Below, piece by piece: positions 1 through 6,203 of a stretch of DNA of 6,900 nucleotides (position 1 is the stretch's first letter; every line of letters begins with the position of its first letter). Origin of the DNA: an uncultured Clostridia bacterium (GTDB taxonomy: Bacteria; Bacillota; Clostridia; Oscillospirales; CAG-272); contig CALGZV010000341.1 in NCBI GenBank assembly GCA_937934385.1, positions 1-6,900 of the forward strand. The letters are read 5' to 3'. The notes under the pieces are model-generated. The model was not told where the DNA came from and searched no databases. It saw only the letters and a list, made by a program, of their open reading frames with translations. Both the position numbers and the translations under genes were made by a program.

Positions 1-163
1 CAAAGGAGAAGCCTGACAGGTTTGGCAAAACTCCGAAGTTTTTCCCTCGAAGTGGAAGATTGACGAGTCTGCATCTCCAAGCCTTCCCCTTTTCACTTTT
101 CCCGAATATGGCGGTGCGTGTACGAATTTATTATGGGGAAAATTCAGCCGCACCTTTGGGGAA
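1..163 (+). repeat. Left arm of long inverted repeat (truncated at window start)
   Basis: This stretch is the reverse complement of 2143-2309 with scattered mismatches and a net difference of about four bases. Positions 1-28 match 2282-2309 at 27 of 28 bases. Positions 97-127 match 2179-2209 perfectly over 31 bases. Positions 124-163 match with about six differences. Similarity fades after about position 165. The first bases are half of a hairpin that is complete on the right side (2299-2317), so the real arm probably continues to the left of the window. No open reading frame in the arm is convincing. Confidence 0.9.
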
Positions 164-170
164 TAAGTGA

Positions 171-183
171 GCGGCTGCGCCGC
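171..183 (+). other. Small GC-rich hairpin in the portal gene leader
   Basis: GCGGC (171-175) pairs with GCCGC (179-183) around a TGC loop, between the left repeat arm and the portal gene. No T-tract follows it, so it is not an intrinsic terminator. It may simply be a structure in the 5' leader. I see no convincing -35/-10 pair in 164-240, so the promoter is unidentified and could lie inside the repeat arm. Confidence 0.35.
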
Positions 184-225
184 CCGATATGAGAGAACAG
201 GCGTTTTCCATATAAAAACGTAACC

Positions 226-234
226 AGGAAAGGA
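226..234 (+). promoter_or_regulatory. Ribosome binding site of the portal gene
   Basis: AGGAAAGGA lies six bases before the ATG at 241. It is purine-rich and complementary to the 16S rRNA tail. It fixes the start codon and suggests the lone portal gene is still translated. Confidence 0.75.
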
Positions 235-240
235 CAAATC

Positions 241-2061
241 ATGACAAATACAAATTTAAGCGGAAACGAGGAAACTTCCTATGCTCCTGCCGTCGGTGCA
301 GAGCAGCTCCGCCGGGCGCATGCCCTGCTAAGCAAATACAAAGCCGGCAAAGCGGCGCTTGAACAGCGGATACTCGAAAACGAGCGCTGGTACAAGCTCC
401 GCCACTGGGACTGCATGCGGCGCGGAACATCAGAAGTAGAACCTGCGTCTGCATGGCTTTTCAACTGCATTGCCAACAAACATGCGTCGGCTATGGACAG
501 CATGCCTGCGCCGTGCGTACTGCCGCGGGAAGAAAGCGACAGAGATGAGGCGAAAATGCTGTCTGCAATTATTCCGGTAATACTTGCCCAAAACGATTTC
601 GAACAGGTATACAGTGACGCATGGGATCACAAATGCCGCTTTGGCACCGCCGTTTACGGCGTGTTCTGGGACAGCTCAAAGCTCAGCGGACTCGGAGATA
701 TCGCCGTGCGTGACATCGATATTCTCTCCCTTTACTGGGAACCGGGTGTTCGCGACATTCAGGATTCGCAGAATGTTTTCAGCGTTCAGCTGACCGATAC
801 CGACCTGCTGCTCGATACATATCCTTTTCTTGAAGGGAAGCTTTCGGGGGCGGCACGCGATTTCGCTTCATACGTATCCGACGAAGCGGTCGACCTGTCC
901 GAAAAGACTGCCGTAATCGACTGGTACTACAAAAAGCGCCAGGGCGGGCGCACAGTTCTGCATTACTGTAAATTCGCAGGCGACTGTGTTATATATGCTA
1001 CAGAGAATGATCCTCTGTTTGCCCTGCGCGGACTCTACGACCACGCGATGTATCCTTTCATCTTCGATGCGCTTTTTCCGACTCCCGGAACTCCTGCGGG
1101 CTTCGGATATATAGATATCGGCAAGAACTGTCAGTCATATATCGACCGCGGAGGACAGGCTGTAATGAAAAATCTCCTCGCCAATGCTGCTCCGCGTATC
1201 CTCGTGAGCGATGACAGTGTCATAAACGAGCAGGAATACTGCGATCTGTCGGTCGACGTGGTTCACGCTGCGGGCGCTCTGACCGACAACACCGTGCGTC
1301 CGCTTCCGCGCAGTTCTTTGGATTCAGTCTATATCACCGCGCTGCGCGACAAGGTCGACGAGCTTAAAGAAACTACCGGAAACCGCGACGTAAGCACAGG
1401 CGGAACGTCGTCCGGCGTTACTGCGGCGTCTGCGATTGCAGCGATGCAGGAGGCGGGCAGCAAGCTTGACCGCGATTCATGCAAAGCTTCATACCGCGCG
1501 TTCAGACGTATCTGCCTTATGATAGTCGAACTGATAAGACAGTTTTACAGCGTTTCGCGCTGCTTCCGTATTACAGGCGAGGACGGCGGGACAGATTTTG
1601 TAAGCTATACAAACACTGCTATTGTACCGCAGCAGCAGAGCGTTCTTCCGGGTACCGAGCCGCTGTACCGCACTCCTCTTTTTGACATTGAGATTACCGC
1701 CGAAAAGGCTTCGCCCTATTCGAGAATGGCTCAGAACGAAATGGCGCTTCAGTTCTACGGAAACGGATTTTTTGATCCAGAACGCGCCGAGCAGGCGCTC
1801 GCCTGCCTTGAAATGATGGATTTTGACCGAAAAAACACTGTCATGCGCAGCATTGCCGCTGCCGGCGACCGATATAAATCGGAACAGGAGCAACGTACGT
1901 TCGAGATGCTTCTCGCCGCTTCGCAGCAGAATCCGGAACCCGAATCTGCGACACATTCGGATTCATCACATAAAAGCACATTGAGTTCACAGTCCGGCAG
2001 GGCATACCGTTCCGAGGCTGCTGCTACACAAAACGCACGTATGCGTTACAGTGAGAAATAA
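241..2061 (+). CDS. Phage portal (head-tail connector) protein, solitary
   Basis: Portal proteins form the dodecameric ring at one capsid vertex through which the terminase pumps DNA and to which the tail joins. The 606-residue product reads like the portals of Clostridia phages. It has an N-terminal helical start with RILENERWYKLRHW (43-56), then CRFGTAVYGVFWD (132-144), LYWEPGVRDIQDSQNVF (164-180), a WYY strand region (228-230) and GFGYIDIGKNCQSYID (287-302). A long helical segment follows with KVDELKETTGNRD (371-383), GGTSSGVTAASAIAAMQEAG (387-406) and SYRAF plus IVELIRQFY (418-436). The C-terminus is Gln/Ser-rich and probably disordered. Length is about full for the family, with no frameshift or stop. 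The ATG at 241 has a strong ribosome binding site. No terminase, protease, scaffold, capsid or tail gene adjoins it in this window; instead inverted repeats lie on both sides. Its GC-rich, codon-balanced composition resembles the neighbouring chromosomal genes. Assignment rests on recalled family motifs, not a search. Confidence 0.85.
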   Translation: MTNTNLSGNEETSYAPAVGAEQLRRAHALLSKYKAGKAALEQRILENERWYKLRHWDCMRRGTSEVEPASAWLFNCIANKHASAMDSMPAPCVLPREESDRDEAKMLSAIIPVILAQNDFEQVYSDAWDHKCRFGTAVYGVFWDSSKLSGLGDIAVRDIDILSLYWEPGVRDIQDSQNVFSVQLTDTDLLLDTYPFLEGKLSGAARDFASYVSDEAVDLSEKTAVIDWYYKKRQGGRTVLHYCKFAGDCVIYATENDPLFALRGLYDHAMYPFIFDALFPTPGTPAGFGYIDIGKNCQSYIDRGGQAVMKNLLANAAPRILVSDDSVINEQEYCDLSVDVVHAAGALTDNTVRPLPRSSLDSVYITALRDKVDELKETTGNRDVSTGGTSSGVTAASAIAAMQEAGSKLDRDSCKASYRAFRRICLMIVELIRQFYSVSRCFRITGEDGGTDFVSYTNTAIVPQQQSVLPGTEPLYRTPLFDIEITAEKASPYSRMAQNEMALQFYGNGFFDPERAEQALACLEMMDFDRKNTVMRSIAAAGDRYKSEQEQRTFEMLLAASQQNPEPESATHSDSSHKSTLSSQSGRAYRSEAAATQNARMRYSEK

Positions 2062-2142
2062 TAAAAAATTTCCGTCAGATCAGACTTTTTCGTAAAAAAA
2101 AGCGGAGAAAAAAGTTCGAATTATTGCTGAACTCCGATAGTC

Positions 2143-2309
2143 TTCCCTAAAGGTTCGGCTGAATTTTCCCTTTAATGGATTCGTACACGCACCGCCATAT
2201 TCGGGAAAAACGAAAGGGGTGAAGGCTTAAAGTTGCAGACTCGTTAGTTTTCCCCAACTTTATGAGGAAAGCTTCGGAATATTGCCAAACCTGTCAGACT
2301 TCTCCTTTG
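2143..2309 (-). repeat. Right arm of long inverted repeat
   Basis: Read on the minus strand it repeats the left arm (1-163). It includes the perfect 31-base block at 2179-2209 and an outer end (2282-2309) differing by one base in 28. It begins about 80 bases after the portal stop codon. Its outer end coincides with the loop of an 8-bp hairpin (2299-2317). Part of the arm (2217-2277) is repeated again in the same orientation at 2451-2518. Confidence 0.9.
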
Positions 2310-2458
2310 AGGAGAAGCTCCTCCGCAGGAGGTGATGCGGTGTAGCTTGCGTCAGCAAGCGTTATCCATTCAAAAGCAGTTGTTCAAATAACGGACACTA
2401 CGTGTCCTACACCTCATCCACCGCTAACGCGGTTCCCCTTCCCCTCTAAAGGGAAAGG
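2299..2458. repeat. Structured hairpin array with a four-way-junction-like fold
   Basis: Consecutive self-complementary units run almost without spacers. CTTCTCCT/AGGAGAAG (2299-2306 with 2310-2317) is followed by CTCCT/AGGAG (2318-2322 with 2327-2331). A closing stem (GGTGATGCGGTGTA 2331-2344 with TACACCTCATCCACC 2408-2422, imperfect) encloses three hairpins: GCTTGC/GCAAGC (2345-2360), GTTAT/ATAAC (2361-2392) and GGACAC/GTGTCC (2393-2407). After it come ACCGC/GCGGT (2420-2433) and CCTTCCCC/GGGAAAGG (2437-2458, one mismatch). This is the appearance of a palindromic intergenic repeat of the kind common in gut Clostridia genomes. Whether it acts as RNA, as folded single-stranded DNA, or not at all is unknown. 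Confidence 0.75.
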
Positions 2459-2518
2459 CTTTGAGTTGCAAACTCGTCAGTTTTCCTCCCACTTTAAGGG
2501 AAAGGCAAAAAACTTCGG
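2451..2518 (-). repeat. Partial third copy of the repeat module
   Basis: This stretch runs parallel to 2217-2277 of the right arm. Shared landmarks in the same order are AAGGCTT or AAAGGCTTT, AGTTGCA, ACTCGT, AGTTTTCC, ACTTTA, GGAAAG and CTTCGG, with small length differences. It lacks the highly conserved 31-base block and the outer end of the full arms. It shows that the arms derive from a modular repeat family and not solely from a single duplication around the portal gene. Confidence 0.7.
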
Positions 2519-2697
2519 CACGCCGCGTTATTGACGCGTCCGGACAGGACCGAAAATTATTTATTAGGGTTTTTGTGCCGGGTGCGTATTATACGCGATA
2601 GTTCACAGTTTTGAGTTCTCCGCTCACGCTCGTTTTTATCCGGGAGTTTAGCTTCTTAGCTTGCGTTACATATCTGTACTGCAGACTAAGTATAAAG

Positions 2698-2723
2698 CGG
2701 CAGACATTTGTCTGCCGTTTTTT
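2698..2723 (+). terminator. Strong intrinsic (Rho-independent) terminator
   Basis: CGGCAGACA (2698-2706) pairs perfectly with TGTCTGCCG (2709-2717) and is followed by six T residues (2718-2723). The T-tract places the function mainly on the plus strand. The nearest plus-strand gene is the portal gene, whose stop is about 640 bases upstream beyond the repeats. The terminator therefore either ends a long portal transcript running through the right arm and hairpin array, or ends an unrecognised transcript starting in 2459-2697. Confidence 0.85.
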
Positions 2724-3016
2724 GTATAATTAAAGCTTACGGATTTACCTATGGTTTTATTATTGATACGTCAAACCAGACTGCCCGATAAGATATATGA
2801 TGCGCAGACGTGCCGGATTTTTTGATTCTGTTCCTGCAAATATACTTCAGCTTCATATAATAAGTTATCCGAAAAATTAAAATATCCCTCTGAAATTTAT
2901 GTTGTATTTGTTTAATTTTCCTCCATATCGTAAGGTCTCATTTTTGCGGGAAAGTCCAAAAAAACCGGTTAACATGAAACTGTATTATTGTTCGGTGCGG
3001 CTTGCTTTTGATACAT

Positions 3017-4510
3017 TTACTGTTCTGCATTTGTAAGCGGGAAGGTACGACTGAGCAGATTGTTTGCGGTCTTAAGATATCTGTTGGACTGTGTCGTGAA
3101 CGACGCACCGCCGACGGAGGCGTAAAATGCTCCTCTGGTTGCGGAAGCTACCGATTCAAGACTGCCGAATGCCTGTGTAAAGTCAACGCACGGAGTCATT
3201 GCCGCCATGCGGCGAACCATGCCGATAGACGAATTATCGCGGAGTGAAACGTTCGTGACGTATTCTACCGCTGCGTCATCGATGAGTCCGACAGACGAGG
3301 CGCATAATGCAGTAAGCATGATTGAAGCGTTGTCTGCAAGCGAGTTGTATGACGGTGTTGCAAGCACAGCGGTACGCGAAGGATCTGAAGCTGTTACAGA
3401 CGGCGCTCCTGCGTGAGACGGAAGAGGAAGAACGCCCCATTGCACTTCGGCGGACGCGAGCGGCTCTGCGTCACGCAGAGTTCCGACATAGAAAAGAACG
3501 TTTCCAGCGCGGAAAGAGGATACCGCCGAAGTATCCGAACCGTAGCCGCTGATAAATCCGCTGCCTTTGCCAAGCGTATTGCGCGCGAGAGATATAAGGT
3601 CCGCGAGGGAATCTCCGATCGCTGCCACTGCGGGTGACTGACCGAATGTCGTATCCACATAGTGATTTCCCGACGATTCAAAAAATGCGTCTGCTATGCG
3701 GTCTGACGGAAGGTCCGACATTGCGCCGAAAGCTGTTGCATTGTCTGTTCCGCGCGCTGTCGCCGCTATATGTGTAAGCTCGGAGAATTTTTCCCATGTC
3801 CAATCGCCTGAATATACAAGATCATAAAGCGAACCCATGCCAAGCTCTTGCGCGAGGTTTTTATTAAAGAAAACCGCATAATATTCGCGGACATCCTCGG
3901 TAGCTGCGCCGGAGATCGCATAAAGCTTGTATCCTGCTGTAAGCTGAGCGACAGAATCGCTGTTAAAATAATCAGCGTTGAGATCAAGGTCGGGAATACT
4001 GTACATGTTCATGAGCAGTCCGTCAAGCGCGAATGTACCTACTTCGGAAAGGTTTATACCGAGCAGGTCTGCGTAATAGGTTCCCGAATTTTTTGATGCA
4101 GCAAGCTCTTTTCGCAGTGCGTCTTCCGACTCTGCAAGCTTGCTTATAATAGCTGTCGAATATTTTTCTTCAATATATTTATTGCGCGCAAGCGCCGCTG
4201 CCGATACCTCGTCAGACGCTTCGGACGGGCAGAGAAGATCTGCGTGCGAAACAGTGGCTATGATCGTTGCGGCTCCTCCGAAGTCTGAATCGGGGAGCTT
4301 GTCAAGCGCTTTTGCCGCTTGTTCTGCGGTTACGCTGCGGATTATTTTGTCGCTGTAACCGTCATCCGACGTATCAGCTCCCGTTGTTTCGGGATGAGAA
4401 ATGATCGGAGGCTTGACTTCAGAATCGGAACAGGACGGAAGCGACGCGAGTATAACGGTAAGTACCGCCGTAAGTGCCGCAGCACGGAATATAGCTGTTT
4501 TTTTCTTCAT
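3017..4510 (-). CDS. Extracellular solute-binding lipoprotein (ABC transporter type, family 1)
   Basis: The 497-residue product starts with a lysine-rich N-terminus, a hydrophobic stretch and the lipobox L24-P25-S26-C27. It is therefore exported, cleaved before Cys27 and anchored by lipid to the outer face of the membrane. A Ser/Thr/Asp-rich linker (about 28-55) leads into the binding fold. Family-like stretches are DFGGAATIIATV (76-87), ARNKYIEEKYS (108-118), VFFNKNLAQELGM (213-225) with SGDWTWEKF (234-242), and WGVLPLP (358-364). These resemble family-1 solute-binding proteins, many of which bring sugars or oligosaccharides to ABC permeases; the ligand here cannot be read. GAAAGG (complement of 4521-4526) ten bases upstream supports the start. 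No permease or ATPase gene is in the window, so it is either an orphan or works with a distant transporter. It follows cysS by 134 bases on the same strand, with no clear promoter or terminator between them. Confidence 0.85.
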   Translation of the reverse strand: MKKKTAIFRAAALTAVLTVILASLPSCSDSEVKPPIISHPETTGADTSDDGYSDKIIRSVTAEQAAKALDKLPDSDFGGAATIIATVSHADLLCPSEASDEVSAAALARNKYIEEKYSTAIISKLAESEDALRKELAASKNSGTYYADLLGINLSEVGTFALDGLLMNMYSIPDLDLNADYFNSDSVAQLTAGYKLYAISGAATEDVREYYAVFFNKNLAQELGMGSLYDLVYSGDWTWEKFSELTHIAATARGTDNATAFGAMSDLPSDRIADAFFESSGNHYVDTTFGQSPAVAAIGDSLADLISLARNTLGKGSGFISGYGSDTSAVSSFRAGNVLFYVGTLRDAEPLASAEVQWGVLPLPSHAGAPSVTASDPSRTAVLATPSYNSLADNASIMLTALCASSVGLIDDAAVEYVTNVSLRDNSSIGMVRRMAAMTPCVDFTQAFGSLESVASATRGAFYASVGGASFTTQSNRYLKTANNLLSRTFPLTNAEQ

Positions 4511-4644
4511 GTTTATTCTGCCTTTCGGAGCTTTGCATTTAAAGAAGGTTTCGGATTGCAGTAAATTTTCGTATAGTGCAGATAGCTTCGAATATTATCG
4601 CAGCCGCCTGCGGACTGTTATTTTTTCAGTAAATATCCGCGTTT

Positions 4645-6081
4645 TTATACGCGTTTGAAGGTTGTGCCGTCTTTAGTATCGGTAAGAACTATACCTTTTT
4701 CAAGCAACTCTGCGCGGATTCTGTCAGCTTCCGCGTAATTCTTGCTGCGCTTTGCTTCAGCGCGCGCTTCGATGCACGCGAGTATTTCTTTGTCCTTATC
4801 GGATACATCATCGCCCGGAGCGCTGTTTTTCTTCTGTGCGGCTGCGATGAGGTCGAGAGAGAGTACCGAATCGTAGTCGGCGATAAGACGAAGCTTGGAT
4901 GCTGCCGAGATATCGGCTTTGAGAACATCGTAAAGTGCGGTGAGTGCAAGAGATGTGTTAAGATCGTTGTCCATAGCTTCTGCAAAGCCGCTGCGGAGCT
5001 TCGCGGCGTTTTCTTCGTCCTGAGCGTCTACAGCGTCCGGAACAGCTGCTTTATCTGACAAAAGCGCCGCGATGCGCGAGGTGAGCTTGTCATAAGCCGC
5101 CGCCGCATTGTCGAGTCCTTCCCATGAAAAGAGAAGCGCCTTTCTGTAATGTGAGCCGAGGCAGAAGAAACGGTATGCCATAGGATCGTATCCGCGGTCG
5201 CGCAGAAGCTGTACCGTAAGGAATTCTCCCTTGGACTTGCTCATCTTTCCGTCCTCAAGATTGAGATGCAGCACATGAAACCACAGACTGCACCACGGAT
5301 GTCCGAGATACGCCTCGCTCTGAGCTATTTCATTTGTATGATGCGGGAACGCATTGTCGATTCCTCCACAGTGTATGTCGAGATATTCGCCGAGCGTCTT
5401 TATACTGATTGCCGAGCATTCTATATGCCAGCCGGGATATCCGATACCCCACGGGCTGTCCCATTTCAGCTCCTGATCGTCGAACTTTGATTTTGTGAAC
5501 CAGAGAACAAAATCGCTCTTGTTTTTCTTGTTATCATCGCGCTCAACGCCGTCGCGTACTCCGACTTCAAGATCGTCGCTGTCATGCTTGTTAAAAACAT
5601 AGTACTGCTGCAGCTTCGATGTGTCAAAATAGATGTTTCCGCCGGCTTCGTATGCATAACCTTTTTCGAGAAGCTTTTCGACCATTTCGATGTAGTCGGC
5701 GATCCTGTCTGTAGCCGGAACAACATTGTCGGGGCGGCGGATATTCAGAGCCTTGCAGTCGTCAAAGAATGCGTCGGTGTAATACTTTGCTATTTCAAGA
5801 ACGGTCTTGTGTTCGCGGCGCGCGCCTTTGAGCATCTTGTCCTCGCCTTCGTCGGCGTCGCTTGAAAGATGTCCGACGTCGGTGATATTCATTGTGCGGC
5901 GAACGTCAAGTCCTGTGTAGCGCAGATATTTTTCGAGAATATCCTCCATAATGTATGTACGGAGATTTCTGATATGTGCATAGTGATATACGGTAGGACC
6001 GCAGGTGTACATGCGTACAATGCCGGGTTCTCTCGGTACAAATTCATCTTTTTCTCTCGTCAGTGTATTGTAAAGCTTCAT
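4645..6081 (-). CDS. cysS: Cysteinyl-tRNA synthetase
   Basis: This is a cytoplasmic class I aminoacyl-tRNA synthetase that charges tRNA-Cys with cysteine using ATP. The 478-residue length is normal for the family. Zinc ligands that select cysteine are visible: Cys27 in YTCGPTVY, Cys222 in WHIECSAIS, His247 in FPHHTNE and Glu251. The spacing of 25 and 4 residues between the last three is the same as in the E. coli enzyme. The KMSKS loop is at 279-283. The HIGH-type motif reads HIRN (36-39), with Arg where Gly is usual. A charged stretch (about 165-190) is followed by FVLW, and the C-terminal DALR-type helical domain ends in a short strand region (LTDTKDGTTFKRV). An AAAGGA lies 14 bases before the ATG, a rather long spacing. 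It sits downstream of cysE, the common Bacillota arrangement that couples cysteine synthesis to its use. No T-box leader is present in the short gap before it. Confidence 0.97.
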   Translation of the reverse strand: MKLYNTLTREKDEFVPREPGIVRMYTCGPTVYHYAHIRNLRTYIMEDILEKYLRYTGLDVRRTMNITDVGHLSSDADEGEDKMLKGARREHKTVLEIAKYYTDAFFDDCKALNIRRPDNVVPATDRIADYIEMVEKLLEKGYAYEAGGNIYFDTSKLQQYYVFNKHDSDDLEVGVRDGVERDDNKKNKSDFVLWFTKSKFDDQELKWDSPWGIGYPGWHIECSAISIKTLGEYLDIHCGGIDNAFPHHTNEIAQSEAYLGHPWCSLWFHVLHLNLEDGKMSKSKGEFLTVQLLRDRGYDPMAYRFFCLGSHYRKALLFSWEGLDNAAAAYDKLTSRIAALLSDKAAVPDAVDAQDEENAAKLRSGFAEAMDNDLNTSLALTALYDVLKADISAASKLRLIADYDSVLSLDLIAAAQKKNSAPGDDVSDKDKEILACIEARAEAKRSKNYAEADRIRAELLEKGIVLTDTKDGTTFKRV

Positions 6082-6123
6082 TTTGGTATAAGGTGTCCTT
6101 TCGTTTATGGGTGAAAGCTATGC

Positions 6124-6176
6124 GCCCGCGTCGGCGGGCGGCGGATGCTTTCCCGTGCGCTTACCGGACCGCACGG
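6124..6176 (-). other. Two GC-rich hairpins in the cysE-cysS gap
   Basis: GCCCGC (6124-6129) pairs with GCGGGC (6134-6139) around a 4-base loop, and CCGTGCG (6153-6159) pairs with CGCACGG (6170-6176) around a 10-base loop. Both lie between the cysE stop and the cysS start. Neither is followed by a T-tract on the minus strand, so they are not typical terminators. They might slow decay or processing of a joint transcript, but no function can be assigned. Confidence 0.4.
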
Positions 6177-6203
6177 TATCGGATTATACTGGATTTTATA
6201 CTG

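Larger units (their letters stand above)
1..2309. mobile_element. Putative inverted-repeat-bounded cassette carrying a lone portal gene
   Basis: Two long, closely matching inverted repeat arms (1-163 and 2143-2309) enclose just one gene, a phage-type portal protein on the plus strand. That layout, terminal inverted repeats around a cargo gene, is seen directly. That it moves, or ever moved, as a unit is inference. There is no transposase, recombinase or integrase inside, so any mobility would have to be supplied in trans. A target-site duplication cannot be tested because the left end runs off the window. A third partial copy of the same repeat at 2451-2518 shows the arms belong to a repeat family, so independent insertion of two repeat copies around the gene is an alternative. 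Confidence 0.45.
2062..3016. other. 955-base intergenic region between portal and lipoprotein genes
   Basis: No credible protein gene is seen here. From left to right it holds a short AT-rich trailer after the portal stop, the right inverted-repeat arm (2143-2309), an array of hairpins (2299-2458) and a partial third copy of the repeat (2451-2518). Next come about 180 bases with two small inverted pairs (CGGCAC 2516-2521 with GTGCCG 2575-2580; GCGTA 2584-2588 with TACGC 2592-2596) and an intrinsic terminator (2698-2723). The remaining 290 bases or so are AT-rich and show nothing recognisable beyond very short frames (24 codons on plus, about 34 on minus) without ribosome binding sites. The flanking genes converge on this region. 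Confidence 0.8.

Noticed and set aside
60..65. TTGACG as a -35 box for the portal gene
   Set aside because: No acceptable -10 sequence lies 16-18 bases downstream. The element lies in the repeat arm.
1489..1956. Long antisense frame inside the portal gene (and other overlapping frames in all four genes)
   Set aside because: These are shadows of strongly supported genes, without ribosome binding sites or recognisable protein character.
2299..2518. CRISPR array
   Set aside because: The repeats are degenerate, unequal in length and not separated by regular unique spacers. The pattern is hairpins and modular repeats.
2752..2881. Very short frames in the AT-rich intergenic region (24 codons plus strand, about 34 codons minus strand)
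   Set aside because: There are no suitably placed ribosome binding sites, no recognisable motifs and no length support. They are most likely chance.
2940..2980. AACCGGTT next to a run of T on the minus strand, as a terminator for the lipoprotein gene
   Set aside because: The 8-base palindrome has no room for a loop, so it would not form a stable hairpin.
4601..4630. Hairpin CAGCCG/CGGACTG followed by TTATTTTTT on the plus strand
   Set aside because: The stem is short with a bulge, and it points against the genes on both sides. On the minus strand, where it could end cysS, there is no T-tract.
6082..6203. Possible T-box or cysS promoter in the cysE-cysS gap, with TATAAT on the minus strand at 6183-6188 and CTGACA upstream
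   Set aside because: The spacer between CTGACA and TATAAT is only 13 bases and no T-box antiterminator core is present. The gap is too short for a full T-box leader.
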